This document shows, piece after piece, positions 46,833 through 55,159 of a DNA stretch of 64,000 bases. Both the position numbers and the translations under genes were made by a program. Each line of letters starts with the position of its first letter. Position 1 is the stretch's first letter. Location of the stretch: contig NZ_CP013437.1 of assembly GCF_001718795.1 (NCBI RefSeq), positions 806,001 through 870,000 on the forward strand. Direction: 5' to 3'. Source of the DNA: Burkholderia latens. Lineage in GTDB: Bacteria > Pseudomonadota > Gammaproteobacteria > Burkholderiales > Burkholderiaceae. The notes beneath the pieces are model-generated. The model did no database searches. It saw only the letters and a list, made by a program, of their open reading frames with translations, and had not been told where the DNA came from.

Positions 46833-49800
46833 TCAACCCAGCGCAGGCGTGTCGGGCGCGTGCTGCGGGCGCTGCGCGGCCGCAGCGTCGCGGCGCCGCG
46901 CGAGCCATGCGTGGACGAAACCGAACAGCACCGGGACGAACAGCAGCGTCGAGCACGTGCCGAACGCAAGCCCGCCGATCACCGCGCGGCCGAGCGGCGC
47001 GTTCTGCTCGCCGCCGTCGCCGAGGCCGAGCGCCATCGGCAGCATGCCGATCAGCATCGCGAGCGCGGTCATCACGACCGGCCGGAAGCGGCTGAAGCCT
47101 GCGTCGAGCGCGGCCTGCCACGGCGGCGCGCCGCCGGCAAGCAGTTCGCGCGCCGCGTTCACGACGAGGATGCTGTTCGCGGTCGCGATGCCGATGCACA
47201 GGATCGTGCCGGTCAGCGCGGGCACCGACAGCGTGGTGCGCGTGACGAACAGCATCCATGCGATACCGGCGAGCGATGCCGGCAGCCCGCCGACGATCAC
47301 GAGCGGATCGAGCCACGACTGGAAATTGACGACCATCAGCAGGTAGACGAGCGCGATCGCGAGCACGAGGCCGCCGAGCAGCCCGGCGAACGACTCGTGC
47401 ATCGCCTGCACCTGGCCGCGCAGCACGATCGACGAACCGGGCGGCAGTTGCGCGCGCGCGGCGTCGACGAGCTTCGTCACGTCGGCGGTGACGCCGCCCA
47501 GGTCGCGCCCCTGCACCGACGCGAAGATGTCGAGCACCGGCTGCACGTTGTAGTGCGATACCACCGCCTGCTGCGTCGAGCGCGAGAACGTGCCGAGCGA
47601 GCCGAGCAGGTTCTGCGCGGGCGCGCCCGCGGCCGGGCCGCCGGCCGGCGTCTGCGGCCAGTGCGCGGTGCCGTCGGGCAGCGGCACGTTCGCGAGCGAC
47701 TGCAGCGAATTCACCGTGTATTGCGGCGTCTGCACGAGCACCGGATAGCTGACGCCATTGCGCGGATCGAGCCAGAAGTTCGGCGTCGTCTGCGAACTGC
47801 CGGACAGCGCGATCAGCAGGTTCTGCGCGACGTCGCGTTGCTCGAGCCCGGCCTGGATCGCTTTCGTGCGGTCCACGTTCACGTTGATCGCCGGTTCGTC
47901 GCCGGGCTGCTGGATGCGCGCGTCGACGAGCCCGCGCACGCCGCGCAGTTTCGCGAGCAGCGCGTTCGCGACCGCGCGGTTCTGGTCGAGCTTGTTGCCG
48001 ACGATCTGGATGTCGATCGGCGCGGGCAACCCGAAGTTGAGGATCTGGCTGACGATGTCGGCCGGCAGGAATGCGAACGTCACGCCGGGGAACGATTGTG
48101 CGAGCACGTTGCGCAGTTTCGCGACGTACGCGGCCGTTGACGCGTGGCCCGCCTTCAGCGTGACGAGCACGTCGGCGTCCTCGGTGCCGATCGGGTCTGA
48201 CGAGTCGTACGTGAGGTTGATGCCGCTCACCGGCACGCCGATGTTGTCCAGCACGCCGGCGAGTTCGTTCGCCGGAATCACGGTGCGGATCTTCGCCTCG
48301 ACTTCGTCGGTCAGCCGCGCGGTTTGCTCGATCCGCGTGCCGGTCGGCGCGCGCAGGTGCAGGCGGATCTCGCCGGTGTCGACCGACGGGAAGAAGTCCT
48401 GGCCGGCGAACGCGTAGAGGCCGGTCGATGCGATGCACGCGAGCAGGAACGCGGCCGCGAAGCGCCGGCGGCGCGCGATCGCCGCCGACAGCAGCGCACG
48501 ATAGCGCAGCCGCACGGCCTCGAAGCGATGCTCGAACGCGGCCTGGAAGCGTGCCAGGTGCACGAGCGGCGCCAATACGCCGCGCGCCGGCCGGCTTTGC
48601 CCTTTCGCGCGCATCAGCGCCATCGCGAGCGTCGGCACGAGCGTGCGCGAGAAGAAGTACGACGCGATCATCGCGAAGATCACCGCCTCTGCGAGCGGTA
48701 CGAACAGATAGCGCGCGACGCCGGTGAGCAGGAACATCGGCACGAACACGATGCAGATCGACAGCGTCGACACGAACGTCGGCACCGCGATTTCTCCGGA
48801 GCCGGTGAGGATCGCGTCCTCCAGCGGCGCACCCAGCTCGAGATGATGAGTGATGTTCTCGATCGCGACGGTCGCGTCGTCAACGAGGATCCCGACCGCG
48901 AGCGCGAGCCCGCCGAGCGTCATGATGTTGATGGTCTGGCCGAGCGCGGACAGCGCGAGCAGCGACGTGAGCACCGCGAGCGGGATCGTGATCGCAATGA
49001 TCAGCGTCGCGCGCCAGCTGCCGAGAAACAGCAGGATCATCAGCGCGGTCAGGCACGCGGCGATCAGCGCTTCGCGCACGACCCCCTGGACCGCCGACTT
49101 CACGAACACCGACTGATCGTCGAGCGGCGTAATGTGCAGCGCCTTCGGCAGCCCGGCCGCGATTTTCGGCAGCATCGCCTTCACCTGGTCGATGATCGTC
49201 AGCGTCGACGCGCTGCCGGTCTTCTCGACCGTCAGCAGCGCCGCGCGCTTGCCGTCCGCGCGCACGATGTTGGTCTGCGGCGCGTAGCCGTCGCGAACGT
49301 GCGCGACGTCGCGCACGTATACGACGTTGCCGCCGATCGTCTTCACCGGCAGGTCGTTCAGCGCGGCGACCGTTTGCGTGCTGCCGTTCATCTGCACGTT
49401 GTATTCGTGCGTACCGATCTTCGCGGTGCCGCCCGGCAGGATCAGGTTCTGCGCGTTGATCGCATTCACGACGTCGATCGGTGCGAGCCCCTTTGCCTGC
49501 AGCGCGCGCGTATCGAGATCGACGACGATCTGGCGGATCTTGCCGCCGAACGGCAACGGCACCGCCGCGCCCTGGACGGTCGCGAGCTGCGTGCGGATGA
49601 AGCTGTTGCCGAGGTCGTACAGCTGCTGCTCGGGGAGCGTGTCGCTCGACAGCCCGAGCTGCAGGATCGGCACCGTCGACGCGTTGTACGTGATGATGTT
49701 CGGCGGCAGCGTGCCGGGCGGCAGGATGCGCAGGATCGACGCGGCGTTGCTCGCGGCTTCGGCGATCGCGCGATTGATGTCGGCGCCCGGATGGAAGAAG

Positions 49801-50081
49801 ATCTTCACGACCGACACGCCGTTCAGCGACTGCGATTCGATATGCTCGATATCGTCGACGTCGGACGTAAGCGCGCGCTCGTAGTTCGACGTGATCCGCT
49901 TGGCCATGTCTTCCGCGGAGAAGCCGTTGTACGACCACACGATGCTGACGACCGGAATGTTGATGTTCGGGAAGATGTCGGTCGGCGTGCGCAGCAGCGC
50001 GAGCGGTCCCGCGATGAAGATCAGCAGCGCGAGTACGACGAACGTGTAGGGCCTGCGTAATGCCAGCCGGACGATCCACAT
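46833..50081 (-). CDS. RND efflux transporter (HAE-1-like inner-membrane pump)
   Basis: Proton-driven inner-membrane pump of 1082 aa with the RND plan: one helix, large periplasmic loop, six helices, repeated. It starts MWIVRLALRRPYTFVVLALL. Proton-relay residues are in TM4 (AVGILVDDATVAIEN, the Asp pair near 397). Sequence features such as FPNINIPVVSIVWSYNGFSA and the long second half place it in the acriflavine-type (HAE-like) group used by many Burkholderia pumps rather than in CusA. First gene of the operon; the box GATTAC-N6-GTTATC lies 93 bp upstream. Confidence 0.95.
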   Translation of the reverse strand: MWIVRLALRRPYTFVVLALLIFIAGPLALLRTPTDIFPNINIPVVSIVWSYNGFSAEDMAKRITSNYERALTSDVDDIEHIESQSLNGVSVVKIFFHPGADINRAIAEAASNAASILRILPPGTLPPNIITYNASTVPILQLGLSSDTLPEQQLYDLGNSFIRTQLATVQGAAVPLPFGGKIRQIVVDLDTRALQAKGLAPIDVVNAINAQNLILPGGTAKIGTHEYNVQMNGSTQTVAALNDLPVKTIGGNVVYVRDVAHVRDGYAPQTNIVRADGKRAALLTVEKTGSASTLTIIDQVKAMLPKIAAGLPKALHITPLDDQSVFVKSAVQGVVREALIAACLTALMILLFLGSWRATLIIAITIPLAVLTSLLALSALGQTINIMTLGGLALAVGILVDDATVAIENITHHLELGAPLEDAILTGSGEIAVPTFVSTLSICIVFVPMFLLTGVARYLFVPLAEAVIFAMIASYFFSRTLVPTLAMALMRAKGQSRPARGVLAPLVHLARFQAAFEHRFEAVRLRYRALLSAAIARRRRFAAAFLLACIASTGLYAFAGQDFFPSVDTGEIRLHLRAPTGTRIEQTARLTDEVEAKIRTVIPANELAGVLDNIGVPVSGINLTYDSSDPIGTEDADVLVTLKAGHASTAAYVAKLRNVLAQSFPGVTFAFLPADIVSQILNFGLPAPIDIQIVGNKLDQNRAVANALLAKLRGVRGLVDARIQQPGDEPAINVNVDRTKAIQAGLEQRDVAQNLLIALSGSSQTTPNFWLDPRNGVSYPVLVQTPQYTVNSLQSLANVPLPDGTAHWPQTPAGGPAAGAPAQNLLGSLGTFSRSTQQAVVSHYNVQPVLDIFASVQGRDLGGVTADVTKLVDAARAQLPPGSSIVLRGQVQAMHESFAGLLGGLVLAIALVYLLMVVNFQSWLDPLVIVGGLPASLAGIAWMLFVTRTTLSVPALTGTILCIGIATANSILVVNAARELLAGGAPPWQAALDAGFSRFRPVVMTALAMLIGMLPMALGLGDGGEQNAPLGRAVIGGLAFGTCSTLLFVPVLFGFVHAWLARRRDAAAAQRPQHAPDTPALG

Positions 50082-50351
50082 GATGGTGCTCCTCGAAGCA
50101 GGGCATGGATGCCGCGTGCGATGCGGCGAGCATGCAGTCTGCCGGCGTGGCGTTGACCCGATCCTGACCCGAGGATTACGAAGTCGTTATCTGCGAGGGC
50201 CGGGCGGTGTCGGCCGTGCCCCGGGCGGCGCATCGCGATGCGGTCCGTCGCTCCCGTCGCCGCGGTGCACGGTGCGCCGCTTCGTCCATATAATGTCCGG
50301 CGGAAATTCCGTGCACCGTCGCGTATCTCGCCGATTTCAGGAGCTGGGCCG
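50082..50351. promoter_or_regulatory. Divergent RND pump / MEKHLA promoter region
   Basis: 270 bp between divergent genes. It contains the regulator box at 50174-50191 and an AT-richer stretch near 50285-50300 that could serve the plus-strand gene. GGAG before 50352 is the ribosome site. Confidence 0.5.
50174..50191 (-). promoter_or_regulatory. Response-regulator box 2: GATTAC-N6-GTTATC
   Basis: 11 of 12 positions match the perfect palindrome in front of the response regulator, with the same 6-bp spacer. It stands 93 bp before the RND pump start and 161 bp before the MEKHLA gene. Confidence 0.6.
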
Positions 50352-50819
50352 ATGTCGTTGTCCACCGATGCAAACTTCTTCCGCCTTCTTGCCGATTCCT
50401 ACCGCCGGCTTGTGAACCGCCCGCTCGTTCCCGACGGCATGAGCCCATCCGAAGGCGCGGCGTGGCTGTACGAAAGTGCGCCGTTCGGCGTCCTTGCGCA
50501 CGATACGTCGGCCGATCCGGTATTCGTGTACGGCAACAAGCGCGCGCAGGCGATTTTCGGATACGACTGGAATGAATTGACGGCATTGCCGTCCCGGCTG
50601 TCGGCGCAGCCAATGGAGCGGCACGAGCGCCAGGTGTTTCTCGACAAGGTGATGCGGGACGGTTTCGTATCCGAATACCGCGGCGTGCGGGTGACAAAGT
50701 CCGGCAAGCGCTTCCGCATCGAGCGCGCGACCGTGTGGCAGCTCACGGACGCAGACGGAACCGTGCACGGCCAGGCCGCGATGATTCCGGAAGCGAGGCC
50801 GCTCGACGCGTCCGAATGA
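50352..50819 (+). CDS. MEKHLA-domain protein
   Basis: 155 aa with a PAS-like MEKHLA domain: LADSYRRLVNRPLVPDG, then AAWLYESAPFGVLAHDTSADPVFVYGNKRAQAIFGY, and the C-terminal VTKSGKRFRIERATVWQLTDADG. MEKHLA proteins are small sensors or binding proteins with no fixed function. The ATG follows GGAG. It is divergent from the RND operon, with the shared regulator box between them, so common control is possible. Confidence 0.85.
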   Translation: MSLSTDANFFRLLADSYRRLVNRPLVPDGMSPSEGAAWLYESAPFGVLAHDTSADPVFVYGNKRAQAIFGYDWNELTALPSRLSAQPMERHERQVFLDKVMRDGFVSEYRGVRVTKSGKRFRIERATVWQLTDADGTVHGQAAMIPEARPLDASE

Positions 50820-50864
50820 ACGCGACGATCGACCGGCATGGCGGTGTATCCGGCGAGCCGGCCG

Positions 50865-50882
50865 GATAACAAAACCGTAATC
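50865..50882 (+). promoter_or_regulatory. Response-regulator box 3: GATAAC-N6-GTAATC
   Basis: 11 of 12 match to the palindrome before the response regulator, with 6-bp spacer AAAACC. It lies at the upstream edge of the conserved leader, 124 bp before the first DUF4148 gene. Confidence 0.6.
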
Positions 50883-51006
50883 GAAGCCTCACCTTCAGGA
50901 AAGCGCGCGAATCGCAGAATGGACTCAACTCCTCATCGCATCGATGCGGAGCGGATGTCCGGCCTGATCTGCGGACGCAAACATGCCATCTTGTGAGGTG
51001 AACATC
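50874..51006 (+). repeat. Conserved leader, copy A (of DUF4148 gene 1)
   Basis: 133 bp that aligns without gaps to 54748-54880 (offset 3874) with 8 mismatches, about 94 percent. It contains a 12-bp perfect palindrome CGCATCGATGCG (50937-50948), a small stem TCCG/CGGA (50958-50975) and the ribosome site GAGGTGAAC. It is more conserved than the coding sequence that follows. Confidence 0.88.
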
Positions 51007-51321
51007 ATGAACAACCTGATTCGTGCAGTCCTGCTGTCATGTGCGCTGAGCGCACCGATCGCCGCATTTGCGCAAACCGCCGACCATGCGGTTACGCGTG
51101 CCGATGTGCGCGCCGATCTCGTCCGGGTCGAGAAGGCGGGCTATCGTCCGGCCGGCAGCGATCCGTACTATCCCGACGACATCCAGGCCGCGGAAGCGAA
51201 GGTCGCCGCGCAGCAATCGCAATCGGCCGCCGCACGGCCCGGCATCGCAGCCAACGCCGCCACGCCGTCGTTTGCATCGCTCGCGTCGCTCGACACGCAG
51301 CAGCTGTACGAGCATCACTGA
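51007..51321 (+). CDS. DUF4148-family small secreted protein 1
   Basis: 104 aa. Sec signal peptide MNNLIRAVLLSCALSAPIAAFAQ, then the DUF4148 core (TRADVRADLVRVEKAGYRP) and a flexible Ala/Gln-rich tail ending in LASLDTQQLYEHH. Likely periplasmic; function unknown, family confined mostly to Burkholderiales. The start follows GAGGTGAACATC. It is a duplicate of the gene at 54881, sharing leader and signal peptide and diverging after about residue 38. The upstream box suggests induction by the neighbouring metal-type two-component system. Confidence 0.85.
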   Translation: MNNLIRAVLLSCALSAPIAAFAQTADHAVTRADVRADLVRVEKAGYRPAGSDPYYPDDIQAAEAKVAAQQSQSAAARPGIAANAATPSFASLASLDTQQLYEHH

Positions 51322-51703
51322 GCGCGGTTCGCGACCGCCGCCCGCGGCCGGACGGCGGCTCGCCCAACGGCGTACATGCCGCAGCCAGTCAGCCTTGATC
51401 CGCGTCGAACTCACGACCGGAATGCGAATTTGAACCGGTCCCCGTTCGCATCCGCGCATCGGAAGGGGCGGCGCCGGATGAACCAGCCAGTTAATTTGGT
51501 GCGCCGGCGCGCGCTGCGAGGGCAACCGCTAACGCCGGCCCCGGCGCACGCACCGAAATGGGGAATGCGGTTCCCGGGAGTTTTCGTCCGGGCGCCGTGC
51601 CGCACGCGTTTCACCGCAATGGCCCGGTTCTTGCTGGAGTGATCCCGGCCGCGCAATCGTTGCGCGCTGCCCGAAGACGACACCCAGACAAGGAAGATTC
51701 ACC
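51322..51703. other. Intergenic region before amino-acid ABC operon
   Basis: 382 bp without a supported gene. It contains a sigma-54-type promoter (51620-51635), a weak NtrC-like sequence GCACC-GAAAT-GGGGA at 51550-51564, and an interrupted inverted repeat built from GGTGCGCCGG and CCGGCGCAC around 51496-51555. Confidence 0.55.
51620..51635 (+). promoter_or_regulatory. Sigma-54-type promoter of amino-acid ABC operon
   Basis: TGGCCC-GGTTC-TTGCT has the correct GG-to-GC distance of 12 bp and one mismatch (C for A) to TGGCAC-N5-TTGCW. The predicted transcript would begin near 51645, about 60 bp before the GTG start. Confidence 0.65.
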
Positions 51704-52510
51704 GTGAGCCCGACGACCCGACCGTTCCTCCGACGCAGCTGGCTGGCTGCGTTGCTCGCTGCACCCGTGATGGCGCTGCTTGCCGCCGCGCCGGCCCATG
51801 CCGACGCGCTCGACACCATCGCGAAAAGCGGCACGCTGCGCGTCGCGGTGCCCGAGGACTATCCGCCTTTCGGCTCGGTCGGCACGGACATGCAGCCGCA
51901 AGGCTACGACATCGACATGGCCGGAGTGCTCGCCAAGGCGCTCGGCGTCAAGCTGAAGCTGGTGCCCGTGAACAGCGCGAACCGGATTCCGTACCTGACG
52001 ACCAACAAGGTCGACATGGTGATCTCGTCGCTCGGCAAGACGCCGGAGCGCGAGAAAGTCATCGATTTCTCGACCGCGTACGCACCGTATTTCCAGGGCG
52101 TGTTCGGGCCGTCCGACGTGAAGGTGAGCACGCCCGCCGATCTGACCGGCAAGACGGTCGGCGCGACGCGCGGCGCGCTCGAGGAGATCGCGCTGTCGCA
52201 ACTCGCGCCGAATGCGACGATCAAGCGCTTCGAGGACAACAACGCGACGATCCAGGCGTTCCTGTCGGGACAAGTGCAATTGATCGCGGCCGGCAACATC
52301 GTTGCGGCGGCGATTCTTGCGAAGAATCCGCCGCGCCGCCCCGAGGTCAAGTTCGTGATCAAGAATTCGCCGTGCTTCGTCGGCGTCAACAAGAACGAAC
52401 CGCGCCTGCTCGCGAAGATCGACGATGCGATCGCCCATGCGAAGCAGGACGGCACGCTCGGCGAAATGTCGCGAAAGTGGCTCGGCCAGCCGTTGCCGGC
52501 CGGGCTGTGA
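51704..52510 (+). CDS. Polar amino-acid ABC transporter substrate-binding protein
   Basis: Periplasmic receptor of 268 aa, SBP family 3. The signal peptide ends AAAPAHADA. The mature part begins LDTIAKSGTLRVAVPEDYPPFG and has NRIPYLTTNKVDMVISSLGKTPEREKVIDFSTAY. The GTG start has AAGGA at good spacing. First gene of an operon with two permeases and an ATPase. Ligand class: polar or acidic amino acids, not further resolved. Confidence 0.94.
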   Translation: MSPTTRPFLRRSWLAALLAAPVMALLAAAPAHADALDTIAKSGTLRVAVPEDYPPFGSVGTDMQPQGYDIDMAGVLAKALGVKLKLVPVNSANRIPYLTTNKVDMVISSLGKTPEREKVIDFSTAYAPYFQGVFGPSDVKVSTPADLTGKTVGATRGALEEIALSQLAPNATIKRFEDNNATIQAFLSGQVQLIAAGNIVAAAILAKNPPRRPEVKFVIKNSPCFVGVNKNEPRLLAKIDDAIAHAKQDGTLGEMSRKWLGQPLPAGL

Positions 52511-52599
52511 CGTATCGCGGCGCTGCCTGACACGTCGCCGCGGCCCGCATGCCGGGCGCGGCGCGTGTCGTTGTCCGACTCTGAATTTATCCGCTTCCC

Positions 52600-53286
52600 A
52601 TGAGCTACCAGCTTCAATTCGGCGAACTTGCCGATTACGCCGGCGTGTTCGCGAGCGGCGCGGCGATCACGCTCGCGCTGACCGCGGTCGCGACCGTGCT
52701 CGGCGTGGCGCTCGGCGTGCTCGGTGCGGCCGCGTACAGCGCCGACGCGCGCGCGGCCGTGCGCGTGCGCCCGCTGATCGGCGCATACGTCGAGGCGATT
52801 CGCAACACGCCGTTCGTCGTCCAGCTGTTTTTCATCTTCTTCGGCTTGCCGGCGCTCGGCGTGCACATCGGCGAATACACGGCCGCGATCCTCGCGATGA
52901 CGCTCAATCTCGGCGCGTACTCGGTCGAGATCGTGCGCGCGGGCGTGGCCGCCGTGCCGAAGGGGCATCTGGAAGCGGCGTCCGCGCTGGCGATGTCCCG
53001 CGCGCAGATGCTGCGTCACGTCGTGCTGCCGCAGGCGCTCGCGAAGGTGTTTCCCGCGCTGTCGAGCCAGATCGTGATCACGATGCTCGGTTCGGCGGTC
53101 GTGTCGCAGATCTCGGTGGCCGACCTGACCTATGCGGCCGGCTACATCCAGTCGCGCAACTTCCGCGCGTTCGAAACGTATTTCGTGATCACGCTCGCGT
53201 ATCTGGCGATGGCGCTGCTGCTGCGCGCCACGCTCGGCGCGATGGGGCGCCGCCTGTTTTCCCGCCGTGTGCGAGGTGCGCGATGA
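52600..53286 (+). CDS. Amino-acid ABC transporter permease 1
   Basis: HisM/GlnP-type permease of 228 aa with about five helices. IRNTPFVVQLFFIFFGLPAL and the EAA loop KGHLEAASALAMSRAQMLRHVVLPQA are diagnostic of the His/Glu/Gln/Arg/opine family. Its stop overlaps the start of permease 2 (ATGA). Confidence 0.95.
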   Translation: MSYQLQFGELADYAGVFASGAAITLALTAVATVLGVALGVLGAAAYSADARAAVRVRPLIGAYVEAIRNTPFVVQLFFIFFGLPALGVHIGEYTAAILAMTLNLGAYSVEIVRAGVAAVPKGHLEAASALAMSRAQMLRHVVLPQALAKVFPALSSQIVITMLGSAVVSQISVADLTYAAGYIQSRNFRAFETYFVITLAYLAMALLLRATLGAMGRRLFSRRVRGAR

Positions 53287-53933
53287 CCGATTTCACGTTC
53301 GCTCAGATTCTGTCGAACCTGCTGCTGGCCGCGCGCTGGACGATCGTGCTGTCGCTCGTGTCGTTCGTGACGGGCGGCCTTGTCGGGCTCGGGCTGCTCG
53401 TGATGCGCGTATCGAGCTCGAAGGTGCTGCGCGGCGCCGCGAAGCTCTATATCGAAGTGTTCCAGGGCACGCCTTTGCTGATGCAGCTGTTCATCGTGTT
53501 CTTCGGCCTGCCGCTCGTCGGGCTCGACGTTTCGCCGTGGGTCGCGGCCACTGCCGGGCTCACGTTCTTCACCAGCGCGTATCTTGCCGAGATCTGGCGC
53601 GGCTGCGTCGACGCGGTGCCGAAAGGGCAATGGGAAGCGTCGGCGAGCCTCGCGATGAGTTATGTCGAGCAGCTGCGGCACGTGATCCTGCCGCAGGCCG
53701 CGCGCATCGCGATCGCGCCGACCGTCGGCTTCGGCGTGCAGGCCGTGAAGGATACGGCGCTGGTGTCGATCATCGGTTTCACCGAGCTGACGAAGGCCGG
53801 CATCGCGATCTCGAACGCGACGTTCCGGCCGTTCGTCGTGTACGGCCTTGTCGCGCTGATCTATTTCGCGCTCTGTTATCCGCTTACCCGTTATGCGCGC
53901 ACGTTGCAAAGGAGATGGCATGCCGCTCGTTGA
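53283..53933 (+). CDS. Amino-acid ABC transporter permease 2
   Basis: Second permease, 216 aa. VFQGTPLLMQLFIVFFGLPL and the EAA loop KGQWEASASLAMSYVEQLRHVILPQAAR mark it as the partner of permease 1. It starts inside the previous stop codon and ends 14 bases inside the ATPase gene, so all three are translationally coupled. Confidence 0.95.
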   Translation: MTDFTFAQILSNLLLAARWTIVLSLVSFVTGGLVGLGLLVMRVSSSKVLRGAAKLYIEVFQGTPLLMQLFIVFFGLPLVGLDVSPWVAATAGLTFFTSAYLAEIWRGCVDAVPKGQWEASASLAMSYVEQLRHVILPQAARIAIAPTVGFGVQAVKDTALVSIIGFTELTKAGIAISNATFRPFVVYGLVALIYFALCYPLTRYARTLQRRWHAAR

Positions 53934-54669
53934 AACCCGTGGTCTCGAAAAGAACTTCGGCACCCATCACGTGCTCAAGGGCATCGATTTCTCCGTCGAG
54001 CGCGGGCAGGTCGTGTCGATCATCGGCCGCAGCGGATCGGGCAAGAGCACGCTGCTGCGTACGCTCAACGGGCTCGAGAGCATCGACGCGGGCACGATCT
54101 CGATCGACGGCGAACGCGTCGATGCGCGGCACGCGGACTTGCGTGCGCTGCGGCTGAAGGTCGGCATGGTGTTCCAGCAATACAACCTGTTTCCGCATCT
54201 GAGCGCCGGACAGAACGTAATGCTCGCGCAGTCGGTGGTGAAGAAGGCACACCGTCAGCAGGCGCGCGCGATCGCGGAGCTGATGCTCGAGCGCGTCGGC
54301 CTCGGCGACAAGTTCGACGCGCTGCCGGAACAGCTGTCGGGCGGTCAGCAGCAGCGCGTCGCAATCGCGCGCGCACTCGCGATGAAACCGAGCGTGCTGC
54401 TGTGCGATGAAATCACGTCCGCGCTCGATCCCGAGCTCGTCGGCGAGGTGCTGGGCGTCGTCGAGCAACTTGCGCGCGAGGACATGACGCTGATCATGGT
54501 CACCCACGAGATGAACTTCGCGCGTGCGGTGAGCGACCGGATCGTGTTCATGCATCAGGGGCGCGTGTGGGAGAGCGGAACGGCCGACGAGATCTTCGAG
54601 CGGCCGCAGACGGTCGAGCTGACGCGGTTTCTGGGCAGCATACGCAATACGGAAGCCGTGGCGCGCTGA
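53920..54669 (+). CDS. Amino-acid ABC transporter ATP-binding protein
   Basis: 249 aa, GlnQ/HisP type. Walker A GRSGSGKST at 36-44, Q-loop in VGMVFQQYNLFPHLS, signature LSGGQQQRVAIARAL near 138-152, Walker B VLLCDEITSALD and H-loop VTHEM. The start at 53920 follows AAAGGAG; the in-frame ATG 27 bases earlier lies deeper within the permease gene. Confidence 0.96.
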   Translation: MPLVETRGLEKNFGTHHVLKGIDFSVERGQVVSIIGRSGSGKSTLLRTLNGLESIDAGTISIDGERVDARHADLRALRLKVGMVFQQYNLFPHLSAGQNVMLAQSVVKKAHRQQARAIAELMLERVGLGDKFDALPEQLSGGQQQRVAIARALAMKPSVLLCDEITSALDPELVGEVLGVVEQLAREDMTLIMVTHEMNFARAVSDRIVFMHQGRVWESGTADEIFERPQTVELTRFLGSIRNTEAVAR

Positions 54670-54738
54670 GCGATCCTGGCGCCGGGCCTGCGCGCGGCGC
54701 CGCGTTCGGCGCAACGGGGCGCGATGCGCGCACGATCA

Positions 54739-54756
54739 GATGACAAGACCGTAATC
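54739..54756 (+). promoter_or_regulatory. Response-regulator box 4: GATGAC-N6-GTAATC
   Basis: 11 of 12 match to the palindrome before the response regulator, spacer AAGACC. It sits at the same distance from the DUF4148 gene as box 3. Confidence 0.55.
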
Positions 54757-54880
54757 GGAGCCTCACCTTCGGGAAAGCGTGCGAATCGCAGAATGGACGC
54801 AACTCTTCATCGCATCGATGCGGAGCGGATGTCCGGCCTGATCTGCGGACGCGAACATGCCATCTTGAGAGGTGAACGTC
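54748..54880 (+). repeat. Conserved leader, copy B (of DUF4148 gene 2)
   Basis: Gapless counterpart of 50874-51006, about 94 percent identical, including the palindrome CGCATCGATGCG at 54811-54822. It lies beyond the amino-acid ABC operon, so the duplication brackets that operon in direct orientation. Confidence 0.88.
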
Positions 54881-55159
54881 ATGAACAAGCTGATTCGTGC
54901 AGCATTGCTGTCCTGTGCGCTGAGCGCGCCGATCGTCGCATTTGCGCAAACCGCCGACCATGCGCTCACGCGCGCCGACGTGATCGCCGATCTGGTTCAG
55001 GCGCAGCGCGACGGCACCGTGCCGACGTCGAACTGGGATTATCCGCCGAGCGCGCAGACGGTCGCTCGCAATCGTGCGCTGTACGCGATCGCACATGGCG
55101 AGCGGGATACGGCGATGGCAGCGACGTCGGCTGCCGTGTCGACTGCGAGCGCGCAATGA
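54881..55159 (+). CDS. DUF4148-family small secreted protein 2
   Basis: 92 aa. Signal peptide MNKLIRAALLSCALSAPIVAFAQ, then TADHALTRADVIADLVQAQRDG, the DUF4148 core. The remaining part (NWDYPPSAQTVARNRALYAIAHG) differs from protein 1. Likely periplasmic. Its stop overlaps the next small gene (ATGA). Confidence 0.85.
   Translation: MNKLIRAALLSCALSAPIVAFAQTADHALTRADVIADLVQAQRDGTVPTSNWDYPPSAQTVARNRALYAIAHGERDTAMAATSAAVSTASAQ

Noticed and set aside
48324..50060. 578-residue plus-strand open frame
   Set aside because: Lies entirely antisense to the RND pump gene; its sequence is low-complexity Arg/Asp/His.
54724..55155. Longer frame upstream of the small secreted protein, running through leader B and DUF4148 gene 2
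   Set aside because: Out of frame with the DUF4148 gene, which has a signal peptide, ribosome site and a paralogue; the frame is a shadow.
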